Source of the DNA: Straminergon stramineum | Lineage: Eukaryota; Streptophyta; Bryopsida; Hypnales; Calliergonaceae | Length of the DNA stretch: 64,000 bases | Reading direction: 5' to 3' | NCBI GenBank assembly: GCA_963920665.1 | Contig: OY987263.1 | Coordinates: 46,783,218 to 46,847,217, forward strand | Shown here: piece by piece, positions 47,840 through 61,097 of the stretch | Layout of the letters: each line of letters starts with the position of its first letter | Position numbering within the stretch: the first letter of the stretch is position 1 | The notes under the pieces: model-generated | The model's database searches: none | What the model saw: the letters and a program-made list of their open reading frames with translations, nothing else | Told to the model about the DNA's origin: nothing | Made by a program: the position numbers and the translations under genes

Positions 47840-50800
47840 CCAATTCCATCTCTCCTTCATATGAAAATTCTTTCCAGGAGTTGAGCTTCCCCAAAGGCAA
47901 TCAGCAGTCTTAGAAAGGTTGCTTTAAGAGCAGACTACCTTAGCTGCACAGGGGGAGTGGATTGAAAGATCTCCAGAAAATGGGGATTTGGGAGAGGATT
48001 TGTGGACTCAATATCAACTTGAAGTGGAGAATAAGAAGCATGAAATCCAGGGAGAATGACATAACTTCATTCAGTTATTCTCCCCTTCCACGTGCGTGCC
48101 TATGATGCTCATGAAATTCCTAGGTGGTTCTAATCCCATGTCATGCTAAGCTTACTATATTAAGCTTAGTCGTACCAGATATGACTGCTCTCAGGCAGAG
48201 AAAAAAACATCCTTCTGAAGAGGCCTTGATATGATCAACTTGGATAAGGATTCCAAAATCCCAAATCTAATACTTGGAGTGTGCCACATGCAAATTCAAT
48301 GACTAGCAAAAACAACAAACTTATCAGTCATATGGCTTCACACAACGCAAACTGAGAGGGACGCTTGGCTTATCACAATTTTATAATTCAGAGGTTCATT
48401 CAAGGACCTTCTTTCTTCTACACTACATAGGGGTATTAAGGAGACCCATACTAATCAATTGGCATTTCACACTATATAAATATCTATCTTCATTAATATA
48501 CATCAATAGTTATTGAAGTGTCCCAAGGATGTACATCATGTTTTAAACATCTACAATTTTCCACAATCAGTCCCCTTTAATTTTTTGGCCCCTTTTAATA
48601 TCCCTATTCAATGTAGAAGAAAAACAAAGAATTCACTCGACATTATTCCGGGCAAAAAAGGGAAGGGTGTGGAGCATCTGTTATAAGAACAATTATGGAG
48701 ATATATCCAAAACAATCCAACTATCCTAGGTAGGCCTAGAACAATGTTTTCTTTGGTAAAGATAGATTCTTTAAAAAAATTAGAACAATTATACTATGAA
48801 GATACATCTTACACATGATTTACAAGGAGGTACATGTCCAATTACAATGATAAAAAGATGAATTTTGACAACAATGATACATTTCACCGGAGAGGTTGTT
48901 GATTGTAATAGGAAAAGTTGTCCATGACTTAATTACTCCCACATCATAAACCTCTCTTTCCATGGAAAATAGTTTGCCTCAACAATAGGAAAATAATAAG
49001 TCCAACTTGTTCATTGCAATTGCACAACATTGTTCATTGACTAGGATGATTGTTCTCGAGAGTTACAAGTAAAAAATAAGGAAAACAACAACAATATTTT
49101 TCTTCTATTGTTGGCTAAATGGGATTGAGAGTTAGTTTGTTTGTATAGGTCTTATCTATTATATTATATTAAGTGTGTAGTGTCACAACCCCTGTCCACA
49201 AAATCCACTGTTGAACCATGTTACAGACAACTTTTTTGTTGATAACATAGCCAATTTGGAGTTTGGAGAACACCAAAAATGGAGCACGGATTGAAGCAAA
49301 AACATTGGTTGCTGCAACAAACCTGTCTGAGTCTGAAAATCCAAAGACCCAACCGAACATTCAACCGCCATGTCCTCGGACCGTTTTGCACCCATTGCGA
49401 CTTTGGGAGCAAACCAAGGGCAAATTTGTCCGTGTACTGGGAATGTACTAACTTAGCGGAGATCATCATATCATGAGGAACTAATGGCTGCGTGTCTAAC
49501 TTATGCTACCCGATGACACACTTAGGCTCCGGGCAGCTCCCAATTCCACCAATCACGCAATCACACATGAATACGAACTTAAGCTTAGCTTGGGCACAAA
49601 TCCAAATCATCTCATAACTTCTGTTGCACCGCCTTCAGTTCATCTTCCTCCAATCCATTATTAACTTAATAAGTTAGTGACAGTTACTTGTCTTCCTGAT
49701 CCAGAAATGTACAGTAACTTACAGTATGTTTAGATGACTGGAGGTACCAGTTAGGTACTGGACTTTGCAGTAAGTTCAAATGATTCTAGGTACCTGCAGA
49801 AGTGCAGATGTTACGAATATGAAGTTCGACAACAATGTTTCAACTCCTGACCGTTCCAGGATTTATTTGGCACAAAACCTGGATTTGACAATCAATTTTG
49901 GGTTGGGTTTTTTTCTTCTGCCGTTGAAAACAAATGGGAATCCATTGCAAAACACACAAGAATAACAGCAGCCAAGCCCAACAAACAAAAGAAATCAAGA
50001 CACAAACTCAAGAAACAGGATTTTCATTTTCATTTTCATAAAAACAACAACTTTGGACAGTGTATATGCTCTTGGGTTGGGGTGTTTTTAGAGGTCCAAA
50101 TGAAGTGTACACTACTGAAACATTGTAATCAATAAGGAAAAGTGATATGGTAATTGAAAAGGAGGTTATGGGGCATCAAGCTTTGATAATGTAGCTAGGC
50201 ATCTTTTGGCTAGTAGAAATAAAGGCCTACCACCCTAATATCAACAACAACTCATTCTTCCAACTTGCAAAAAACACTTTAATTTCATTTTTTGTTCAAT
50301 ACTAATATTTTTAAAATAAAAAAAAGAAATGTAAAAAGATTGGGCGAGTGGTGTATATGGATGGTAAGGTAATTGCACACTACTATATACCAATTTCTGT
50401 AGTGCATCATTGTGTGCATGAAGTGCTCCATTGGCACAAGTTTTTCACCATGTGGCACATCTTTGTACCAAATTTTGCATTAGAAAATTACAAATTTGAA
50501 GAAATATTCTCACCTCATAATATGTATAAAATGCACATTCAAAAGAAAGAAAGAAAGAAAGGAAGAAATTATCATTTCTAAATCCTCAAGAGACAATTTG
50601 TGATTTTGAACATCAAAGTCAAAAATATAAAAATGTGAAAAATTCCTAAATTAGTACAAAAGTGAGAAATACAATCCTTATGAATGTAAATATCTATATA
50701 TCTAAATTTTTTTTTAAAACCCATCTATTATCAATGAGATTCCTAATTAAATTTAATATGCATGGTGCATTGTGATAAAGCTATCATTTGTGCAAATTTC

Positions 50801-53800
50801 CTCATCCAGTCTATAGAGACATTTTCTCATTTATTTTTCACTTCCATTATGTACCTTGGATAGAATTAATTTGTAAAGTACTTACTTCTACAATTCAACC
50901 CCAAATTGAATGTACATTTAATGGTATGAATATTTCAATTTTTTAAAAGAGTACACAGCAGTGCCATGTGCCCTCAAAATTAGTACACTATAGCATGCAA
51001 ACAAACAGCAATCAATTGTATAATACTTAAGGATTTTGAAAAAAATCTAATTGTGTTGTTAAGTATGGCTTCCTCAACCTTCTTAAAGATTGCATCAAAA
51101 GACAAGATATTAAACAAGAATACATGATTAAGTTTAAAAAATGATTTATGTTGTAAAATTTGGAAAAATATCTATAAATTTTCATATAATCAACTTAGAA
51201 GAATTTAATTTCAAATTTTTATTCCAAAAATACAAATTCGTTTTTGAGCACTTTAATTTTGGATATGATTTTGATATGATTGGTTGAATGTATGAAGTTG
51301 TCAAGATAGTATAATATCAACATTCATTTTTAATTTGCATTCAGAACATTACAACTTTCTATATATAATAAATACTTAACAAAAAAAAATTGTACGCATT
51401 TGGTCGATTATTAATTTTCTTAATATAATATGACACACATTCATGGTGTTCATCAAAAATTTATGATAAGTAGCTTCTTTGTGCATCCAACATCATCTGT
51501 ATCACCTAGTTTTTTTGCATCTTCTAATGGGATGAAAACTAATTTGAAGAGAATGAATGCAACTCATAAGTAGCATACAACATTAAGGGTTTAAGGTTCC
51601 TTCACAACTTAGCTCAATGAATGATGATGGGCTCAATTAATGGCATCTAAATATCCCCATTTATATCTTGATTTGAATCTTTGCAAAGGCATATTTTTAA
51701 GAATTGATTTAGTATAGATTTGTTAAGAAATCTTATACATTTTGAATTACATCCATACAATTAGATTTACTATTTCTATTACTAATATTTATAATTATAA
51801 TTGTAAATATAATTGTAAACTTTATTGAAAACAAACATTGGGTGAAGGACATGCAAAATTGAGGCCATCGAAATGCAATTTGATAAATTGCCCCCATGAA
51901 CTTCGAATGGCTTCCAAAAAATAATTACATCTTAGATTGATCTGAAAATTTTACCTCGCAAACTAAAAGAGAGAGTGTAGATTTTCCAACAATTTTATTC
52001 AATTTGATCATTGGATACAAAAGTTATAGCTAATTGAGTTGGACTTCCAAACTATGTAGGGACACTTTAGGTCCCATGGGGTGCTTAGGAGTAAACTGCT
52101 TTTTTCAATTGTAGCTTTAATCATTAGATGAAATTCAACTAGTCTACAAGGCTACGATTTCCCAAGTTCATGGATTGTAGGAACTCAGCCACAACAACAA
52201 GCTAATGTGGCAAAGCAACTGCCATGTCAAATAATAATAATAATATATGAATTTAATTTAATTTTTAATAATTTTTAATTCTAACCAGCAGTGGTTGTTT
52301 TCTAGCATGGGAAACCAACTTGAAACGGCCCTCTAATGTAGTTGAAAAACATCTAAGTTAATGGATGCATTGTTAGCATCGAGAAATTTTATTGAGTCTT
52401 ATTGACTAATTTTTCTAATCTCCATTGTTTGGAGGAAGAAGATGCTTAGGAACATTCAAACAATGGCATATGTAGAATGTAGAATTGCTATTAAAGAAGA
52501 TTATCAATGAAACAACAGTAATATAGTTCACACTCCATCTTAAATTTGGAAGCCTTCAAAAAATATAACTCTTTTTCCAAATGTTCTGCATATACAGAAA
52601 AGTCCATGTTATTTCTATATTGAAATGCATTTAGAAACATTTTTCATTGATGATCTTCTTTATTCACACTTCTTTATTCTATATATGCCAATGTTGGAAT
52701 GTTTCTAAGCATCTTCATCCTCAAAAATGTTGATTCTATATTTGAAATGCAATTAATTCATTGATTTATTATAAATTGGACACTTGGAACATGTGGAAGG
52801 AGCATTTATTAATTTCATGGATACAAGATTCATGTGGAAGTAAAGTGACACAAAAAAGGATGCCACTTATGGTGATTTTATCTTGACTTGTGTTGATATT
52901 GATCCATGAGTCAAGGGATTGTAATGAGTCATAGGATTGTAATAGGAATGTGAATAAAAAAGCAAGGAAAAGTTTGTTTATTTTATTTGAGTGATAAAGT
53001 TTTTTAAAAATGGTTAAAAGGATATGTTTAGAGGAAAGTTTTTGGTGAAAAGTTTATAGTCCTAGTACTTTACTTGGCAACATTCTTGGATTGAAAAGCT
53101 TCCAACCAACCTATTGTTGAGGCTCTTATTGTGAATCAATGAAAAATTCCTTAGTAAGCTTTCAACAATCAAATGAACATCTTGTATAGAGCAATTCCAT
53201 ATAATATTGTCTTGATAATAACAACTAAATTTATAAATGAGAATATAATTAAACAAGCAAGTCCCTAAAAGTTGTAAAGTTATAGTGAATAGAAATCTAG
53301 TAGATACCCAACTCATACAATCACTATACACTTTTAAAAGAACTATAGTAAACTTGCCAATCACAACAAAGACGTAATTCAAATCCTTCTCCACATAAAT
53401 ATAGAGACTTGCATGTTTTGAAATTTGGTGTGAATATTAAATGTCATGTTCAGATTCAACTTTGAAAAATAGAATGCAAAAAGATTTCTTCCTAAAATTT
53501 TTATTGCAATTTATAGATGATGATCAAGCTCAAATCTAGTTAAAAATTCCTTGCAACACTTCACTTCTTTCATACAATGTGCAGTCATTGGGGAGTGATA
53601 CAAAAAAAAATTCCCATCACAATTGAATTGGTAGTTGAGTTGTACGATTATTGTTTGATAAGTGGCAACTATTGTTGTTGGTTTTTGGATGTGTCATAAA
53701 TAGTATGGTTATTCAATACAAACTATTTCTTTTTTAATTTAAGTAAGTAACTTTGGCACAATTGGAAAAACTTAAAATATGCACTTTATAATATGTTATT

Positions 53801-54610
53801 AGAATTTACATACCTTCAAACTTGTGGTTAGATACAAAATCCATTTTCATGATTAAAATTAGTTATCAAAAATTTAATTCATTTGCAAAGTTTGGGTATC
53901 CCCCTAAAATCAAAGCCATGTAGGCTTGTGGTCAAACTTCAATTTTGAATTTAAATTTTCTCATCATAAATGATTACAAATTCAACTTTGTCATATTCTT
54001 ACAAAAATGTATATAATTTGAATTTTAAGTCTATCAGTTTTATTTTTTTATAGTATAGAATCAACAATTAATCTGAATTTGTGAAGATTTTGGGTCAGAA
54101 AATGTTTACAAAACAAAGAAATATTTGCATAATGAAGAAATGAAAATTAGATTGGTCCCTACAAAGAAATTTTTGAATCAATCATTTCAAAATTGTGACT
54201 TCATGAGCATAAATGTACGAAAATGTATTGTTTCTTCAATATCTATATATCTATATCTATATACATGTTTTGATTGTGTGCGTGGACAAAAAGTTATACT
54301 ATCTGAAAAAACCCAAGCAAGGCCAATAGCTTTGAGAACATGTGCTACATTTCTCTTTTACTTTTGAAATTTGGTCAAGTATAGAATTAAAATGATATAC
54401 TCTACTAGAAAATTGTCTACATAGTGTAAACTCTAAGATGCACACTTGGTCTAGCTTGACATAAATTTGGAATTAAAAAAATCACAATTGGATGCTTAGA
54501 TCAAAAAGGGTTGTTGCTTAAAAAAATGGGGAGGGTAGATAGATTTAAGAAGCATGTGCAAAGCTCTTGCATCTATTACTTTTAAGATTTGACAAATATA
54601 TAAATAGCAT
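47840..54610. other. Long AT-rich intergenic region
   Basis: No protein or RNA gene recognised on either strand. Frames are short, motif-free and consistent with chance. The sequence holds poly(A)/poly(T) runs and minor microsatellites (AAAG near 50540-50565, ATCTAT near 54240-54265). Confidence 0.5.
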
Positions 54611-54618
54611 GATATAAT

Positions 54619-55036
54619 GGGGGTAGTCGTGGCTTCTTCATCAACTCAAAGTTCTTTGAAGAATGAACAATTAGTACAAGAAAATAGGAGCTTATGTGTT
54701 GTAGTTCTGGGTGAAGATGGTGTGACCCCCCTTTTGCATCGCGTGGAGGACTCCTACAAAGAATGAGTTCACCGCTAACTAAAAATATACAAGTATCGCA
54801 GGTGTTGGGTCCTCATTTGATGTGTAGGGACGGGTGATGCAAATCATAAAATATACTTAGCTCGTGAAATCTTCCATGCACCCATTCTTTTGCTTCGGAG
54901 GAGAATAATGAACATCAAGAAACCTTAGTAGCAAAAGTATATTCTGCCATTGAGAGCTTGCTGCAAGCCAACCCTAAATTACCATGTCCTGGTTTTGTAA
55001 AGAATGGGAACGCAATGAAGAAGCCGTGACTACCCC
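54619..55036. mobile_element. MITE-like element, about 418 bp
   Basis: GGGGTAGTCGTGGCTTCTTCA at the left is answered by its near-perfect reverse complement ending CTACCCC at 55036 (two mismatches in about 22). Flanks read TAATG on the left and TAATA on the right, which would suit a TAA/TTA-type duplication as in PIF/Harbinger MITEs. The interior has short coding-like stretches (SLKNEQLVQENRSL) with stops. Confidence 0.55.
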
Positions 55037-55039
55037 TAA

Positions 55040-57050
55040 TATGCAAGTGCAAGAAGAAAGAAAAAATTATGTATAATGGAAAACATCTTTCTAAGAAAAA
55101 TCAATGTCTATTGATCCCATTTGGTTGGCTAAAAAGAAGATATTGGCTACAAATGAGGGGCCTTGTTGAGAATTTTTAATTTGAAGTGCTTTAATATTTA
55201 TTAGGTGTATGTCACTTTTTGGTTGTTCAAAGTTACATATTCCTAGACAAAAACAAAAGTGTACTATATTCTAGGCAAAATGAAAAGGTCGTTCGTTTGC
55301 ATTCCTCTTCAACCCCAATTTGTTACCCTTAAAAAATGAATGGAATAACCATCAAACAACCTCAATGTTCCAAGAACATGCTTGAAAGGTTGGAATACAT
55401 TTGAAACACCTACAATACAACAACATTGTGAAGGAATCTCAATTCCCAATTGTATACAATCTACACATCCACTAAAGTAGAAGAAAGCAAATGGCATAAA
55501 ATAAAAGACGAGCATTAGGAACATCAAAAAGACACTTGTCACAAAACCAACATGATGGACATGTACAATGCGCACTTTCAATAGCTACAAAGTGCAACAC
55601 AATGTAGTAATCATTAGAATGACAAGATTTGTTTTTATTGGGTCAAATTGGTAAACGAAAAAGGATTCCAATGCAATTTACAATGCTTCATGTGGACAAT
55701 GTAAGAGTAAGTTATGAATTTTATAAGTGCTAGTGCTAGTTGTATTATAAATTGACTCAAAGTTCTAATGTTATACCTTGTTTATACTCAAAATTAACCC
55801 CTAAAGGACTAAGCTGCATTTTTTTTGGCAACATAGCGATTTTGGGCAATTCATCACAAATGGAATTTTTTTTTCTTTGAAATTCTCACACAACATGGGA
55901 ACTGGGTTTTTTTCTCAAGTGGGTAGTTTGGGTAGATATGAAGAAAACACTTTTTTCATAAAAAAACAACATTTGAAGTTGGTTTTCTAGACTTCTATAT
56001 ACGTAGAAAGCTTTGAATAATTCCATTTTGATTAATGAGATGAAAGTTATGAAGAGTTTTAGTTTGCAGACAATTATGGATTATCTACTCTAAAATAAAC
56101 TTTGAAGTCCTTTATTTAACTGAATTTTCAATATTTATGAAATAAAATAAAATCATGTGATGTAGATTTTTTTATTACAACATTACAAACATTGGGATTG
56201 GCATTTTTCAATTCCATACTTAAATTCTTAACAATTTAGTATTTTGAATCACACTTTGCTTCTTTCTACTTACTATTTTTTTTCCTACATATTGTACAAT
56301 TCCAAAATGATCTGAAATTTTTCAAGCATGTAGAAAACTTGCCTTGAAGAATAAATCCAAAGAAACACGATCATTTTGGAAATTTTTTCATACAAATGTG
56401 ACCTTGTGAAGTGTAGTCCCTTGACTTTTTGCAAGGCCTTGTCCATTCAAACGTTGATATCTTACAATCTATATGGTGGAAATTTCTGAAATTTTTTCCA
56501 CATCTTCTCAAACTAGATCCTACAGTTACATGTTTCTAAATTCTTCTTTTTTTTTTCTCTAAAATTTGGTACTTGTACTTGAAATGGCAGTTTGGGAGAG
56601 TAGTTTTGGTGAAAACATACCATAGTCAAAAAACTTTTAAAGGTTACCTCTAGTTATAAGTAGCCAAACTCACTGCCCAAGCAACTGGGGGACTGATGCC
56701 AGTGAGGGTTCCAATTTAGCTTCCGAAGCAGCATTTGTTTGTTTGTCTCATCCTCCATCCCTTATTCCCCTTAGCAACCTTTTAGCACCAAGGCGAGATT
56801 CTGTCTGATATGACTCTGGTGTGAATATGCTTGTAATAAGGGAGGTAAAATACTTCATGCTTTTCTAAAAAGGGGGTCCGTCCAAGTCAACAAGTAATCT
56901 TTTGGGAATCCCTGAGCACCTGAGGATTGTACTGAAGCCCCCCATTCCCGGGCAAGCCTTGAACATGACCAGGTCATGTTGGGCAGTTCCGTTTTCCACC
57001 CTTCAATCAAGGGTGAGAATCTGCTGGGGAAGCAAATGCAATCTCCATGG
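55040..57050. other. AT-rich intergenic DNA
   Basis: No gene recognised. A TTAACCCCTAAAGG near 55795 resembles the end of the 638-bp TTAA MITE, but no matching opposite end was found. Confidence 0.4.
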
Positions 57051-57056
57051 GACCCA

Positions 57057-57085
57057 GGGCAGGGCAGGGCAGGGCAGGGCAGGGA
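57057..57085 (+). repeat. GGGCA microsatellite
   Basis: About five perfect copies of AGGGC/GGGCA occur in tandem. Confidence 0.85.
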
Positions 57086-57265
57086 GGCTGGAGGAGGGAG
57101 GCATGATGATCCAAGTCCGAGCATTTAACTTAAGTTTTATTTGTGTGGAGACCCTCCCCAAAAAATAAATCAAAGGAGCGTTTTGGCTCATTCGTCGGTC
57201 AGCAAAACTTGAAGGCTGGAATTTTCACTTGGGGTGATTGTGCTATAATTAATAATTGATTGGGG

Positions 57266-57302
57266 TCCCTTCCCTTCCCTTCCCTTCCCTTCCCTTCCCT
57301 TC
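57266..57302 (+). repeat. CCCTT microsatellite
   Basis: About seven perfect copies of CCCTT. This strong polypyrimidine tract could affect transcription locally, but no gene start is recognised beside it. Confidence 0.85.
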
Positions 57303-57414
57303 TGCCCTTCTACAGTGATTTTGTTCCTTTGAGATTTGATTTGCTGGGCTGCTACTTTGGGAGACCGTTGTCCCTGTTGCCCCACCCGATTTGGGTTAAC
57401 TTAGCGTCGTCAGT

Positions 57415-57444
57415 CATGGTCATGGTCATGGTCATGGTCATGGT
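57415..57444 (+). repeat. ATGGTC microsatellite
   Basis: Five tandem copies of GGTCAT. Read as protein it gives a Val-Met run, which is not evidence for a gene. Confidence 0.8.
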
Positions 57445-57599
57445 GGGGTGGAGTGTGGTTTCCTCCAAACAGAAGGAGATTGATCAATCAATTTCCACCT
57501 CTGGTGAAGAATTCCATCCCATTTTCCACCCACCACTGAAACACCAGCAGTGATGGAGGGAGACAGGGTATTTTCAGTATTGCTGTACCTTAACCCCTA

Positions 57600-58405
57600 A
57601 TGCAGGTTGGCAAGAAAGATACGTGCAGTGTAGAAAAGGGACAGATGAATACATTGGGCCATAAGTTTCTCCCAAAGTGTCGTATGAAGCTGAGAATTTC
57701 GGTGAACATAGGGTGGATAGAGAGGGTGATCACCTCAAATTTTGGCAATCTTTGGAGCAATTGGGGTACTAGGGTTATTTCTGGTATAAATTCTGTACTT
57801 CAAACGGTGAAACAATAGAAAGAGCTATAAATTCGATAGGTGGGTTGTAGGATACTTGGCTGGATCACTTTCGCGAGGACATTTTTGGGGTGCCGTGCAT
57901 GGCAAGCCGTGTTTGTCATGCAGGGAGTGCGATGCTCATCCGGTTTCCCGGTCACATATTGGGAGGTTCCGCCAGTCTAGTTTTGAAGGGTACATGAAGG
58001 ACGCCCTGTGCAATTGATGAGGTGGGCCAATCGGGACTCGAGGCTACATTAAAAATTAATATTGCCCAACTTGCTAGAGTTCAGCTAAAGGGTTTAGGGT
58101 TGGAAAGTGGTTACCTTTGGATTGCATGGTGATCGAAGCTGTATTCTCGGTTGCCGTTACTAAAATCGACTTGGGATGCGACGGTCACTTCCAGACTTGA
58201 TGCTACTATCCTACTGTGACCATTCAATTGCATATATTATTGTGTAGCAAGATCACAAAGATTTGAAGTCAATGAAGTGCTTGAACTCTATTCAAGAGAT
58301 TTACAGGAAATCAAAAACCATTAATGAAGCACAGACCGTACAAAGAAGACAACTAACACACAAAACACTACAACTACTAAACCTGAACTTATAGAAGACT
58401 ACTAC
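57600..58405. other. Upstream flank of the B3 gene
   Basis: No recognised domain. The open frame at 57600-57818 has no family motif. Earlier exons or the leader of the B3 gene may lie here but cannot be identified from sequence alone. Confidence 0.4.
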
Positions 58406-58559
58406 AGTGACACACCTCAACCTCCGTTCTATTGCCTCAATCGACATATCTGCTACTTCGTTTGCCTCTAATTTCTGTTACTTCCTCGCTGTTGGATCTA
58501 TTGTTGCTCCTACGTCACTGTTGGAGAATTCTGATTTCCCCAACCGAGGCTCTTCCAAC

Positions 58560-59112
58560 ATGCCCACTAGCAAAGATAAAGCTACCACCAGTGACAACTC
58601 GTTCATGAAGACGATGAAGAAGTCGTCCTTTCAATCAATGGTACGTTGCAATTCCATCCTTCAATTCCCTAATTTGCTACCACCATGCGTCATTGGTGCT
58701 TCTTTGTACGAAGTCTTTCTCACTCCGTCACTTGCTTCTGTAGACGGTTCCAGCTACGTTTGTTCGTGCCCATGGTCACGAAATCCTTGGAGTAGTAGCT
58801 GTGGGGTACGGTGGAGGCAAACCATGATGGACTGTGAACGTCAACGTCGATTTCAAAGACCAATATCCCCACGTCGCGTTTGGAGCAGGGTGGAAGGATT
58901 TCGTGGAGTTTGAAGGCCTGAAGGAAGGTGACCATCTCAAATTCGAATTGGTGCAGAAGTCATGCTTCAAGGTGACTCGGGTTCAGACAAGCGGCGGTGG
59001 TTTAGGGTCCAAGAAGGTGTCTCACAAAAGCTCCAGTAATCGCAAGTGCTGCAGCCCGCTAAAAAAACTTCGTTGTAAACCATGTGATACTATGTCATAT
59101 TTACATCTCTGA
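58560..59112 (+). pseudogene. B3-domain protein gene, one in-frame TGA
   Basis: B3 is a plant-specific DNA-binding domain. Exon 1 (ATG 58560 to 58640) ends SFMKTMKKSSFQSM. A 103-bp intron (58641-58743, GTACGT...TTCTGTAG) precedes exon 2, which begins TVPATFVRAHGHEILG. Across the junction this gives the F-x-K-x-M...P-x-x-F strand order of a B3 domain, completed by WTVNVNV, AGWKDFVEFEGLKEGDHLKF and ELV. The domain is complete, but TGA at 58825-58827 falls between its halves (after GGGKP, before WTV). A Ser/Lys/Cys-rich tail ends at 59112. The TGA could be a null mutation or a recent pseudogenisation; an earlier first exon cannot be excluded (the frame is open upstream to 58407). The family (REM or other) is not resolvable. 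Confidence 0.75.
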
Positions 59113-61097
59113 TGTTGAAGCTACCTTCTGGACACATCGTACTCCATTGAAGCTTCAGTGGCTTGTAGAGACATAATTATAATTGGATTAGCAAGGACTA
59201 TAGACATAAACAGTCGAGACAATACGTACTTGTAGTAGCATGAACATATTCGTAAACTGAAAGCGGATCCCTGGTTGGGTCCCATAAAGCTTTTGTATCT
59301 ATATTCTTTTCCTTTTTTTTGGTTCAAGAAAATACAGAGGCTATAGATATGTGTCACTGATAACTACTTCTACCTTGCTAATGTTACCCAACGACAAACT
59401 TCTCTAAATACCTGACGTACAAAGCATCAGTCTCAATTCTAGATTGTCTATCTACACTAATGTGCTTGCATACATAGTGATTGAGTGTTGACCAGGTTTA
59501 GAGTGACGCCCAATTACGAAGTCCATTCCTTAACAATAAAATTAGTTAGCTTTAGATTCTCCGTAGTTTCCTACAAGTTGCCTTCAGGATGCTCCATACA
59601 TATGTTTCCTGCAAACATATATGAGAAGTCTTCAATATACTTGTACATGACTTGCAAGGCAGACAGTGGGTGCAGAGAATAGTTGACCCTACAACAAATA
59701 CACCAAGACTATAAGAAAATCCCACCAGCATTTCATTTAGCTTCGTGTAAAGCTTTGAGTACTGTTCTTGGTACGTTCCACCAAGTTCGAAAATGTCTTC
59801 CAGTGATCTGCACCGTCACAAAGACCAAAATTGCAAAAAATTCAATGCCACAACAAAAACTCTCTATCACATACGGCAATATGTGCCAACAACATGTAAT
59901 TGATGAGATCATTGCACTGGAGATGAAGAACATCACAAGTTACTAGATGAAAACCCGCATCCTTCAGTACCTTGAAGTCCATATTTCTGTCAGTGAATAC
60001 CCAACAAAAATGTCCTAGCCCCATCCTTCTTTTGTTTACATGAACCACATAACAATTTCAAAAGTACAAACCTCTTAGACAATTAAAAGCACAAAAGAAT
60101 CTCCAGAAAACCAAAGGGAGCAATTCCCAAAAAAATCCCTGGTAAGTAGTTGAACAAATCTCATCTAGGCCACAATAACGTTGCGAAACCAAAAACTATT
60201 TCAAGTTGAAGTGTCTCACGTACCAAACAAGCATAGCATGATTCCCTGGTGTTGCCCAAGAACTCTTGAACTCCACCTGCATGGAATTACAAAGGGCTTT
60301 AGCAATGACGTGCAAATCAAAGAGAATGCACATCAATGTTCATCCAAGACTCTAAAAATAACAAATATGACCGGATAGTAGAAAATACGTAGAAGACGAC
60401 AACCATTCATGCAACACTTTACAAGCTAGAAGTGTGCAAAACTTTTCTAACCTTGGGAGCAGTTCCTCCTCGAAGTAAAACTCAAGTGGGATGTAAAGAC
60501 CATTTCTTTCACGACCAAAATTCAGCTCTGTTGCATACATTCCATATGACATACTAACTATTTCATCACATACCTCCATCTAATATTGTACACTTCAATA
60601 ATTATAATAGTAAAAAATCATAGCCAAAGCCAAATACAATGCTTGCAAATTGTAAACCAATGGAATGTGTTGTTGTCCACAAGTCCTGCATCGAACATTT
60701 ACAGGAACCAGGGTTTCAAGAAAGTATGGTAATTGCTTACAAAAAATAGCACAGAATTTGTGCTTATAGAAATGGTGAACATGTAGAATGGTCCACAGTT
60801 TTAGCATGACATTCCTATCCAAAAATGCTGAACTATGTAAAATCACTATATGTGTGCAGCATGCATGCAATTGAACAGTTCAACTACGAATGATTGCTAA
60901 ACTCATGAAAGCGCATGCACACAACTCCACCAGGACTCAAAGGCTATATCGAACTTTTTTCCGAGACCGCGCAGAGCATGCACCTTCATTTGCTCTCTGG
61001 ATTTTGTCGTTGAAGTGCAAATTCTTCAAACTCCATGGAAACTTGCTCTTCAGGCCCTGAATAAATCACTAGTATAGAAAGTTAGATTTGGCCAAAG
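59113..61097 (-). other. Possible exon remnants of an unidentified gene
   Basis: Several short minus-strand stretches sit between plausible splice sites: about 60440-60580 (ELNFGRERNGLYIPLEFYFE then CCAAG|GT), about 60230-60285 (CATGCAG|GTGGAG...TTTG|GTACG; FKSSWATPGNHAMLV), and about 59700-59800 (LEDIFELGGTYQEQYSKLYT). They may be exons of one decayed multi-exon gene or chance. I do not recognise the protein. Confidence 0.3.

Noticed and set aside
57260..57553. 97-codon frame across the CCCTT and ATGGTC microsatellites
   Set aside because: It is mostly translated simple repeat without family resemblance.
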